A stretch of DNA of 45,175 bases from Salinicola acroporae (GTDB lineage Bacteria; Pseudomonadota; Gammaproteobacteria; Pseudomonadales; Halomonadaceae), in contig NZ_PZJW01000019.1 of NCBI RefSeq assembly GCF_003206615.1, positions 1 through 45,175 on the forward strand, written 5' to 3'. The first letter of the stretch is position 1; each line of letters opens with the position of its first letter. The notes under the pieces are model-generated. The model did no database searches. It was given only the letters and a program-made list of their open reading frames with translations, and was not told where the DNA came from. Shown piece after piece: positions 16,064-22,558 of this stretch. Both the position numbers and the translations under genes were made by a program.

Positions 16064-16666
16064 AACGTTGCCATAGGCAACTCTTAAAACATCGTCGACA
16101 CTTCCACTGTGGCACCCTATCTCGCCAGTAACGAAATGAGAGTGCCCCCATTCATTTTCATAGGCGTATGAAGCCTTGAACTCTTCAAATTCTTCACCTG
16201 ATACGTCCATGCCCAAATCACATATCTTCTCAAACACTTTCACAGAGAAATTGAAGATGCAGGGGTTGATGTTCACTACCTCACCATGCCAACCCAAAAT
16301 TGATCGAATCATCTTCTCTTGGTCTTTACGGTAGCGCGCGCTGATATTTTCTATAGAGGCCTCGATTAGGGCTCTTGGAACCAAGCAGAGATACAATAGG
16401 TCTGTTGTTATCGGAGGCAGTTCTTGAACAGGTATGATTTTGAGCTCGTTGATCAACTCTTCCTGGTGATGATAGAGGTTTCTCAATGCTTTTAAAGCAA
16501 CAAACTCTTCAATTTCAAAGAAGTTTTCTTGATGATTTAAATTCAGCTTGTCATTCAGGCTATGAACGCTATTCAGATAGTTAAACAGTGTGTCCCGGTC
16601 CGGTGAGACACAATGCTTGTGGTACAGCCTAAAGAACCTTTCGCAAGCAGCAGCGGTTCCGTTCAA
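16058..16666 (-). CDS. Cassette protein of unknown function, possible HEPN-like
   Basis: 202 residues from a TTG start; GGAGG lies 6 bases before it, which decides the start. The protein is largely helical and acidic-basic mixed, with no membrane segment. A segment FVALKALRNLYHHQEELI contains R-x4-H with Asn after the Arg, as in the catalytic motif of HEPN ribonucleases, but one such motif is weak evidence. A second half (RALIEASIENISARYRKDQEKMIRSILGWHGEV) is helical. I do not recognise a family. It is the last cassette in the array, and gene expression would depend on read-through from upstream. Confidence 0.6.
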   Translation of the reverse strand: MNGTAAACERFFRLYHKHCVSPDRDTLFNYLNSVHSLNDKLNLNHQENFFEIEEFVALKALRNLYHHQEELINELKIIPVQELPPITTDLLYLCLVPRALIEASIENISARYRKDQEKMIRSILGWHGEVVNINPCIFNFSVKVFEKICDLGMDVSGEEFEEFKASYAYENEWGHSHFVTGEIGCHSGSVDDVLRVAYGNVT

Positions 16667-16685
16667 AGTGGACCTCCATTAATTA

Positions 16686-16747
16686 CATAACGCTTGCAGT
16701 TGCGGCTGGAGCGCGGGACAGTATCTATCTGATAATCCACGCTATTC
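16686..16747 (-). repeat. attC-like site 4
   Basis: Minus strand ends CTGCAAGCGTTATG, the right-hand attC core, just before the next gene; the left core (AATAGCG) is degenerate. Confidence 0.5.
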
Positions 16748-17597
16748 AGCCATTTTTTAACTGCTTTGCTAAATCATTGACGGCAGCCTGCACTACTAGC
16801 CACGAGATCCCGCATGTATCAGCATCAGGATTCATACGGGTTGCCATCTGCTCGTATGGATGAATAAGATTTCTGAACTCCCGCAGAGAATGAGAGAACT
16901 TCTTAACATCCAGGTCAAGCCATCCAACGTGATGGGCAACATCTATCATCTCGGCCAGCTTCCAGTTAGCGAAATTTTTCACCTTCCCTGTCTTATGATC
17001 CATTGGTGCACTCGGGCATCTATTTACAAATGCAGGATTTCTCTGGAATACTCCTAGCAACAAACCTTCCAACATACTACCCATAACAATGGTAGCGGAT
17101 AGAAAGGCTCCAGCGTCAACACAGCGCTGAGACTCCTCCCAGCGATTCTTCAGGACCTCTCCAACCCCGTACTCTAGACCTAGAGCAAGGAAATCAGGAG
17201 CCGACAATGGTTGTAGTTCGTATTCATTCTCACCCACATTGGAAAAATCTACTGTAATCTTTTCAAACTTAGGCTCCGTCTCCACGAGTTTTATCTTGAA
17301 GCCCTCAACATAGAGAATGTTATTCAGTTGAAGCAATGCGGATTTTGTCTTTTCTCTATCTCCTGCGTACTCCCTTGGCGATGCCAGCCTTTTCAGCACT
17401 CCAGCCAGTTGCTCCCGGTTACACTCTTTAAGCCGTTCCAAAACCCACCACTGACGAGTGGAACCATCATGGACGAACTGAGGTAAGCCAGCCCTCTGAA
17501 AGAACGCTGTTATCTTCGAGCCAGATCGGTATTCAGGGTTTTCCTCATCGTTACCGCATATGAACCCAGCAAGTTTTTCCAAGGTACTTTCGTCCAT
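16746..17597 (-). CDS. AbiJ-like abortive-infection protein with C-terminal HEPN-type motif
   Basis: 283 residues. The N-terminal part (LEKLAGFICGNDEENPEYRSGSKITAFFQRAGL, then DGSTRQWWVLERLKE) resembles AbiJ N-terminal domains found in phage-defence proteins. The C-terminal part has SATIVMGSMLEGLLLG and LREFRNLIHPYEQ, the RN-xx-HP type motif of HEPN/DUF4145-like ribonucleases, then a SWLVVQAAVNDLAKQL helix. The likely role is an RNase effector that stops growth on infection (inference from family). ATG with GGGAG upstream. Flanked on both sides by attC-like repeats, so it behaves as a self-contained cassette. Confidence 0.65.
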   Translation of the reverse strand: MDESTLEKLAGFICGNDEENPEYRSGSKITAFFQRAGLPQFVHDGSTRQWWVLERLKECNREQLAGVLKRLASPREYAGDREKTKSALLQLNNILYVEGFKIKLVETEPKFEKITVDFSNVGENEYELQPLSAPDFLALGLEYGVGEVLKNRWEESQRCVDAGAFLSATIVMGSMLEGLLLGVFQRNPAFVNRCPSAPMDHKTGKVKNFANWKLAEMIDVAHHVGWLDLDVKKFSHSLREFRNLIHPYEQMATRMNPDADTCGISWLVVQAAVNDLAKQLKNG

Positions 17598-17612
17598 CTA
17601 ACTCCCTATATG

Positions 17613-17682
17613 GCTAACGCCGTTCTCTGCGGAAAATTTGGAGCGTAGCGGGAAATTGGTCCGATAACAGCGCCTTGTTAGC
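17613..17682 (-). repeat. attC-like site 3 (best preserved)
   Basis: On the minus strand it runs from GCTAACAAGGCGC to GAACGGCGTTAGCC, about 70 bases, with fully complementary GCTAAC / GTTAGC outer cores and an imperfect central hairpin (CCAATTT, CGCTACGCTC, AAATT). The cassette stop codon lies inside the first core. Confidence 0.8.
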
Positions 17683-18433
17683 TTTTATACTCATTTAACC
17701 AGTTAAGTAGCTGTTCTCTATCTACCAAAGATAAATCCCAGCTGCTCGACGCCTCATTTTCTACAAACTTTCTCGCATCGCTAGTAAAAGTCGAAGTAGT
17801 CACTACGATTGTTTTGTTCGGGCCATCTTTCGTGTTTTTAACTCCATATATTTCTCGCACTACGCCAACACTGACTTTGTTGCTTTCCAAGTAATACTTG
17901 CACTCAATAAAATATTTATTTTTTATTCCTAATGCATCTGTATGAATGGCAATGATATCTTTTCCGCCATCTCTTGTTTTTTTGGTCAAATCGACTTCAT
18001 AGCCTTTATGGTTAAAAACTTCAGCAACAATCTCCTCGAACTGACGAGATGTTAATTCACTAAGAAACCGATTGTCTGCTTTTAAAGCTGTGATCAGTTC
18101 TGATATTGATTCATGTAGTTCAAACAAGTCTCTTGCGTTGTAAATTTCTCTAACATACTCAAACTCCGGCTCGCCCTCAGTCTGTGCTCCAGTTGAGTTG
18201 TTTAGTGTAAAGTTTAGTGCTCCTGTTGGGTATTCAGAGACCTGAAAATTAAGAGAGATGCCTGCACCACAGCCAGTGCACTCGAACTCATGAATCACAT
18301 CATATAAGTTTTCCTCCCCCATTTGGCGATCACCACCACCCACACATTCGACAGAGAAATCTGCTATGGAAATCTCATCCTTAGATTCGCAGCTATTACA
18401 CACGTATTCAACTGAACCAGAAAATTCCCACAT
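17678..18433 (-). CDS. Restriction endonuclease, Mrr-type, with zinc-ribbon-like N-terminus
   Basis: 251 residues. Two Cys-x2-Cys pairs near the start (CNSC and CTGC) suggest a zinc ribbon. The C-terminal Mrr-like nuclease domain starts at LTSRQFEEIVAEVFNHKGYEVDL and has the PD-(D/E)xK core as GGKDIIAI and FIECKYY, followed by VGVVREIYGV. Mrr-type enzymes cut modified or foreign DNA. ATG at 18433 with GGAAAAGAG upstream is chosen over an upstream in-frame extension that would run through the attC-like site. Standalone, without a methyltransferase, as expected of a type IV enzyme. AT-rich cassette. Confidence 0.8.
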   Translation of the reverse strand: MWEFSGSVEYVCNSCESKDEISIADFSVECVGGGDRQMGEENLYDVIHEFECTGCGAGISLNFQVSEYPTGALNFTLNNSTGAQTEGEPEFEYVREIYNARDLFELHESISELITALKADNRFLSELTSRQFEEIVAEVFNHKGYEVDLTKKTRDGGKDIIAIHTDALGIKNKYFIECKYYLESNKVSVGVVREIYGVKNTKDGPNKTIVVTTSTFTSDARKFVENEASSSWDLSLVDREQLLNWLNEYKS

Positions 18434-18454
18434 AATTCTCTTTTCCTTCGAAGA

Positions 18455-18536
18455 GCTAACGCCTGCAGCATGCGCGCCTATGAGATGGGGCCGAAGACGC
18501 AATGTAATGGGCTTCACTGTGTCTGCGCTGATTATG
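18455..18536 (-). repeat. attC-like site 2
   Basis: Minus strand from CATAATCAGCGCAG to GCTGCAGGCGTTAGC. Inner boxes GCAG / CTGC are complementary; the left outer core is imperfect. The central block GCCGAAGACGCAAT (plus sense) is shared with site 5. Confidence 0.65.
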
Positions 18537-19233
18537 AGTCAGCTTTCTGTTCTAAAACAGGATTGTTGGTGCCGCTGGGTAATTCTTCTGTCCGTGCCTG
18601 TGTTTTCCACACAATTTCTGCAACTTCTCTTATTCTGTCTACGATTGGCTTTGCGTCTTTGCCAAGCTTTCCAAGAACTACTCCTGCGTCGCCTACCAAC
18701 CCCCAGAACCTATCAAGATCCGAGACACGTTTGTGCAACTCAGCCTGTAAACTCTCTAGCCTTTTTAAAAGACGTTGCTTGTGCCCCGAATCTAAATTAT
18801 CAACCCTTGAAAGATGCGTTCTGATCTCATTGATGAGTAATTGCACACGGTCAAGATCACCTTGAGTAAATTCATAGGCGAATGATGACTTAAGCACGTT
18901 TTCATATTGCTTTTTAAAAGAATTTATTTTTAACTTTGTAGCTTCCCCTTGAAGAGTTTTTTCAACCTCCTCAAGATATTTTCTAAGAGTATTGCAGTTC
19001 TCGTGAATATTTATCGATGGCTCAGGGAGCTCTAAATCCAAATCTATTTCTTTAGCTTTTATTATTAAATCCACGAATATCGACGCCTCCCACAGTAGTT
19101 CATGCTCCTGAGCAGTCCATTCTTCTCTATTGTCTAGTTCATCTTGTGCAGCCATTGCCCTCTTGCATGCCTTGACTAGCCCTTCGATAGGCTCCTCTTC
19201 CACCTTCGCGATAAATTCCGGCTCAAAGAACAT
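18532..19233 (-). CDS. Cassette-encoded coiled-coil protein of unknown function
   Basis: 233 residues, highly charged and mostly helical, with a long coiled-coil-like stretch (about 75-185). The C-terminal region (RFWGLVGDAGVVLGKLGKDAKPIVDRIREVAEIVWKTQARTEELPSG) is the most distinctive part and looks like a conserved family block, but I cannot name a function. There are no membrane segments or catalytic motifs. It follows the deoxyribosyltransferase-like gene in the array with an attC-like site between, so joint function is not implied. Confidence 0.65.
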   Translation of the reverse strand: MFFEPEFIAKVEEEPIEGLVKACKRAMAAQDELDNREEWTAQEHELLWEASIFVDLIIKAKEIDLDLELPEPSINIHENCNTLRKYLEEVEKTLQGEATKLKINSFKKQYENVLKSSFAYEFTQGDLDRVQLLINEIRTHLSRVDNLDSGHKQRLLKRLESLQAELHKRVSDLDRFWGLVGDAGVVLGKLGKDAKPIVDRIREVAEIVWKTQARTEELPSGTNNPVLEQKADS

Positions 19234-19250
19234 TTAAATCCCTCTATATG

Positions 19251-19319
19251 AATAACGCCTTGCTCACCGGAAAATTATGAGCGCAGCGAGTAATTTTCCG
19301 AGTGTGGCAACTGGTTATA
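19251..19319 (-). repeat. attC-like site 1
   Basis: Minus strand from TATAACCAGTTGCC to GAGCAAGGCGTTATTC, 69 bases. Outer TAAC / GTTA and inner TTGC / GCAA boxes are complementary, and the centre forms a long stem (GGAAAATTA / TAATTTTCC) with an unpaired base, as in true attC hairpins. The centre shares CGCTGCGCTC with site 3 (CGCTACGCTC). Confidence 0.8.
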
Positions 19320-20079
19320 CCCAGCCTGAACTCGACCGCCTCGTGGCCAACGTTAAAAAGCGACTGGCCAAATCCTCCTTCAGCCTTTCCAAGCCTTCAC
19401 CGTTGTTCAGATATTTGGCAAAGCGATGATGCCTTAAGTCAAACGGCACGTCCTGCTCTGATTGAGTAATTGGCACCACATGTTTTCCCAATGCATGTGC
19501 GATACCAGCTTCGTAAAATACGTTCGGATTCTTACCTGTGAAGTCGCATACAACAATGTAAGACTTAAAAATGAGTGTGAAAACATCTTGGATTACGGTC
19601 GAGTGGTCCCAGATATTGTCCGCTCTTTGGCACTCGAAACCTGCTTGCTGGGCAGCTAATACAATAGCGTTATAGATACCGCTCATTGAGGCGTCGAAAG
19701 GCATCATTACCGAGATCAGGTCTGTATCGATAGAATCGCTGGGAACGTCAAAGATGGTCGGAGAAAACACTATTTTCCGCCCTTGGGCTACCTCACTAGA
19801 AACGTTCTCCCCAGCATTGCCGCAGGTTTTGTGAATATATTTCATGACAATATCAAGATTCTCGTCTTCTTGACCTATCATTTTTCGCAGAAAGGTCAAT
19901 GCCAACCCGTCATAATCGGGGTCGCCAAAAGAGAGGCTCCGCAATAGTCGGGGGTGTCTCTCAACCTCATCAATCATATTTGTGAGGGCACCAAGCTCGC
20001 GCCAATTTGACGAATCGAAATCCTGGACGACAGCGTCCTTGATCTGGATCAAATCTTGTCCAGAGATACGCGAGGGCAT
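19315..20079 (-). CDS. Nucleoside 2-deoxyribosyltransferase/TIR-like protein with helical N-terminal domain
   Basis: 254 residues. Residues about 115-225 form a Rossmann-like domain: DLISVMMPFDASMSGIYNAIVLAAQQAG, then WDHSTVIQDVFTLIFKSYIVVCDFTGKNPNVFYEAGIAHALGK. This matches the nucleoside 2-deoxyribosyltransferase and TIR-related superfamily, whose defence members cleave NAD or nucleosides. Glu in FYEAGIAHALG is the likely catalytic residue. The N-terminal ~80 residues (IKDAVVQDFDSSNWRELGALTNMI, then LRSLSFGDPDYDGLALTFLRKM) look like a small helical adaptor of the effector-associated type (inference). First gene of the array; the ATG has AAGGAG upstream. Confidence 0.7.
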   Translation of the reverse strand: MPSRISGQDLIQIKDAVVQDFDSSNWRELGALTNMIDEVERHPRLLRSLSFGDPDYDGLALTFLRKMIGQEDENLDIVMKYIHKTCGNAGENVSSEVAQGRKIVFSPTIFDVPSDSIDTDLISVMMPFDASMSGIYNAIVLAAQQAGFECQRADNIWDHSTVIQDVFTLIFKSYIVVCDFTGKNPNVFYEAGIAHALGKHVVPITQSEQDVPFDLRHHRFAKYLNNGEGLERLKEDLASRFLTLATRRSSSGWV

Positions 20080-20132
20080 CCGAGTGTCTCCTTAGATATA
20101 ACAGGTATTAGGCAGCATGCTCGTCTATTGAC

Positions 20133-20154
20133 TTGAACGCGCATGCGCGTTCAA
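20133..20154. repeat. Perfect 22-base palindrome upstream of the cassette array
   Basis: TTGAACGCGCATGCGCGTTCAA is self-complementary over its full length and borders a TAATATTATTAT stretch. It lies 54 bases upstream of the first cassette gene, so it could be an operator, part of a cassette promoter or an intrastrand structure; its role is not decided. Confidence 0.6.
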
Positions 20155-20410
20155 TAATATTATTATGCATTGCAAAAAAGCCCTTAACCTATTGAAATCG
20201 ATCGCCATTAAATATGGCTTGGCAGTGTAGAACTAATGATCATGATTGTTGAAGAACGCTCTTGAACTTGCTTGCGGCGGTCCTCGGACCACCCGATTTG
20301 GGTCGTAACCCATCAGCCTTCTCAAAACCTGTCAGGAATACATTTACTATCAATCTGCCACTTCCGTTTCACTTCTCTATCAAATTTCCCCCGCCTCTCG
20401 TCGGGTAGTC

Positions 20411-20895
20411 TGCAAAACGCATCATTTCGCACTATTTTCTCGGGCCCCTAATCGGTCCGCTGCCTCAGTACCGGTGCGACTTGGCGCCCCCTGCAACGCT
20501 GCATCGAAACCGACCCCTTTAGCGCGCAGGGGAGGAGGGGAGTCGACAGCGCGCCGGTGGTGCCGGCATAGATCCCCCTGTAATCCGAGCCCCTGCAACA
20601 GCAAAGGCTACTTTCCTATTACTGTTAGTAACACTTTGGCCCAATCAGGCTCTCTCAGGAATCCACCTTTTGTCTATCTGACGTCGCACAGACAGACTTG
20701 AGCGTTTTCACTCTCTACTAACCGTTGGGAGTGGGTAAAACTGCATAAATCCGCATAATTTTTCCGCACCTTCTACCCCTCATCCGCGCCAGCAGTGGCG
20801 CGGCTCGAGGCCGTTTCTGCACCTGCGTAATTTTCGACCCATTTAGTGCGCGGGCGGGGCGGGGTGCTGATCGCGCGGCGCGGGGGCGCACTGCC
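20411..20895. repeat. Large imperfect direct repeat, possible satellite replication or cos region
   Basis: Two units of about 155 bases (20411-20570 and 20742-20895) share ordered blocks: GCAT-ATTT-GCAC-TTCT-CCCCT-ATC at the left and CGACCC-TTTAG-GCGC followed by G-rich runs at the right. The second unit ends in CGAGGCGGGG, reminiscent of P2-type cos ends. No gene is supported in 20080-21589; this repeat, the iteron cluster and a terminator are what it holds. Confidence 0.5.
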
Positions 20896-21135
20896 GAGGC
20901 GGGGTCATAGCGCCGCTGTAGGCAACATGGCGGCCAATCTCGGTCCATCCCGTCGGGTCGATGCACCACGACGCTCTCGCGGGTTCTGGTGCTCCCTCGA
21001 GCAGTTTCTATTGCCCTGGATCGAGTGACAGACCCAACCCCATCGCTCGCCAGGGGGTGAAGGGGTCAATGCGTCGCCGTGGGTGTCGTGTATCCCAGAT
21101 CCCCCCAATATTCCCCTGACTGTTTTCAAAAATCG

Positions 21136-21343
21136 TGGCAACGCGGCAACAGTGGTAACAGCCTTTATTTTCAATGGCTTATAAGTGGCAACGCGTTGCC
21201 ACCCCTTTTCAAAATGGCAACAGCGTCAGAGGGGGATTACTGATACAAGGAGATGTGTTGCCATTGTTGCCATTCCCTTATTCCTATAGGCAACGCTACA
21301 GCCCCCGTCATTGCTGGGCGTTGCCTTGTTGCCACTGTTGCCA
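21136..21343. repeat. TGGCAAC / GTTGCCA iteron cluster
   Basis: About eleven copies of GGCAAC or its complement lie within 210 bases, at about 21136, 21145, 21185, 21195, 21215, 21257, 21266, 21289, 21320, 21328 and 21337, with a TGGTAAC variant at 21153. Two copies form the perfect 18-base palindrome GTGGCAACGCGTTGCCAC (21185-21202). The density and mixed orientation suggest a binding array for the element's replication protein, that is, an origin or cis-replication region. Confidence 0.6.
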
Positions 21344-21524
21344 CAAAAACTAGGTTCCTGTGAAAAACTCCTTTCTCGGTGGCCGGGCCGGTCGCCATGG
21401 TGTCGGCGGGTCGCCGTCCAGGTGCAGCAACTCCCTCTCTGGCGAGCGATGGGGTTAGGTGGGGTTACGATTTCGGCTGGCCGGCTGTTGTGTCGCCCTG
21501 TGGGGAGAGCCGTTCGTCGCGCAC

Positions 21525-21552
21525 AAAAAAGGCCTCCGCATGGGAGGCCTTT
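21525..21552 (-). terminator. Rho-independent terminator of the satellite operon
   Basis: Minus strand: 10-base-pair stem AAAGGCCTCC / GGAGGCCTTT with a five-base loop, followed by TTT. It lies 38 bases after the stop of the last gene of the replication operon. Confidence 0.85.
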
Positions 21553-21589
21553 CGGATGTCACCGATAGCTAGGCGGCAGGATCAGGGCA

Positions 21590-22558
21590 TCAGCGTTGAA
21601 CTCGGCCGGTGCGCTGCTCTTCCAACACACGGCGACGGCGTCTCATTTCAAGTTGCAGCGCGTTAGTTGGACCTTTGTACTCCCGTTCGCAGTCGAGCTG
21701 GGGAATCGTCTTCAAGGTTTCGAGGGGATCGTCTTCGGCCACTACTGGGCGCAACGCTTCATCCTGACCTTTTCGTAGACGCGTGGACAGCAACACGGGC
21801 AGGCGGTTCTTCGCTTCCGCCTGGATCGCCGCATGGTAGGAATCGCTGACGACACCAGCTTGGTACAGCCCCTGGTAGCTGTCACGGGTATCCCGCTCGA
21901 GCATCTCCTGCATGGGGCGCATGACATCGATCAGGGCCTGTCCTTCCGGTGTCGCGATGACCGCCGCCAGGGCACGGTCGAATTTCTTACGCAGTTCGAT
22001 CCGTTTGGCCTTGTATGCGGCCGAACCGTAGGCGGTGCGCGCCTCGATCACATCGATGTTGCGGGTTTCGTACTCCTTCTCGAGCTCGGCCGCCAACGCT
22101 TCCAACTCCTCGGCGGTCTCTCTGTTATCGGTGACGGCTCGCTTGAGCTGCCTCACTTCGCGGGTCACCTCCCCGTCGTTCTCACGCAGCAGCTCGCGCC
22201 AGCGGGTATCGCTGGTTTCCGCTTCTTCGCGAGCGGCGGCGGCGCCCTTTTGATTGCGGCGCAGTCGGTCGACGTAAGTCTGTAGATCCCTGCGCTTGGC
22301 GAGGTAGACATCGCGCAACTGGGCTTGAGTGGCCATGTGCTCGGGCACGGCGTCGGTTTCCTGGGCGTTGCTGGTGTCGTTGGCGTCGATAGTCACGTTT
22401 TCGGTTCCTTGCGTCGTTGCATTGGCGTCGATCATGGTCTCGGTCTCTCCGGGCGCTGGGGTTGCATTGTCGGCGTTGTGGGTCGTGTGGTTCATGCGGG
22501 TGTCGCTCCTGGTCTCGGTGGCTGGCTGGGGTGGATTGGCCGGGCGCGGGTCGGTCAT
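21590..22558 (-). CDS. Coiled-coil satellite protein, possibly Psu-like
   Basis: 322 residues. The first ~75 are low-complexity and Asn/Thr/Ala-rich, followed by a long charged helical region (QLRDVYLAKRRDLQTYVDRL to AAELEKEYETRN) and a basic C-terminus. In position (last gene after the helicase) and general shape it recalls P4 Psu, the capsid-decorating Rho inhibitor, but similarity is weak and this is only a suggestion. Its ATG overlaps the stop of the helicase gene (ATGA), so it is translationally coupled. A strong terminator follows. Alternative in-frame starts at the internal Met residues are possible. Confidence 0.6.
   Translation of the reverse strand: MTDPRPANPPQPATETRSDTRMNHTTHNADNATPAPGETETMIDANATTQGTENVTIDANDTSNAQETDAVPEHMATQAQLRDVYLAKRRDLQTYVDRLRRNQKGAAAAREEAETSDTRWRELLRENDGEVTREVRQLKRAVTDNRETAEELEALAAELEKEYETRNIDVIEARTAYGSAAYKAKRIELRKKFDRALAAVIATPEGQALIDVMRPMQEMLERDTRDSYQGLYQAGVVSDSYHAAIQAEAKNRLPVLLSTRLRKGQDEALRPVVAEDDPLETLKTIPQLDCEREYKGPTNALQLEMRRRRRVLEEQRTGRVQR

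Larger units (their letters stand above)
15986..20110 (-). mobile_element. Integron-type gene-cassette array without integrase in view (CALIN-like)
   Basis: Five genes, all on the minus strand, AT-rich and tightly packed, are each followed by a 60-80-base imperfect inverted repeat starting and ending with TAAC / GTTA-type core sites and with the conserved GGCGTTAGC or GCGTTAT right end. These are hallmarks of attC sites, so each gene plus its downstream repeat looks like a cassette. No integron integrase is present in the window. The last site, at 15986-16063, has lost one core end where it meets the broken GNAT gene. Confidence 0.7.

Noticed and set aside
21311-21568. Plus-strand open frame over the iteron region
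   Set aside because: It overlaps the terminator of the satellite operon and the TGGCAAC repeats and has no ribosome site or domain.
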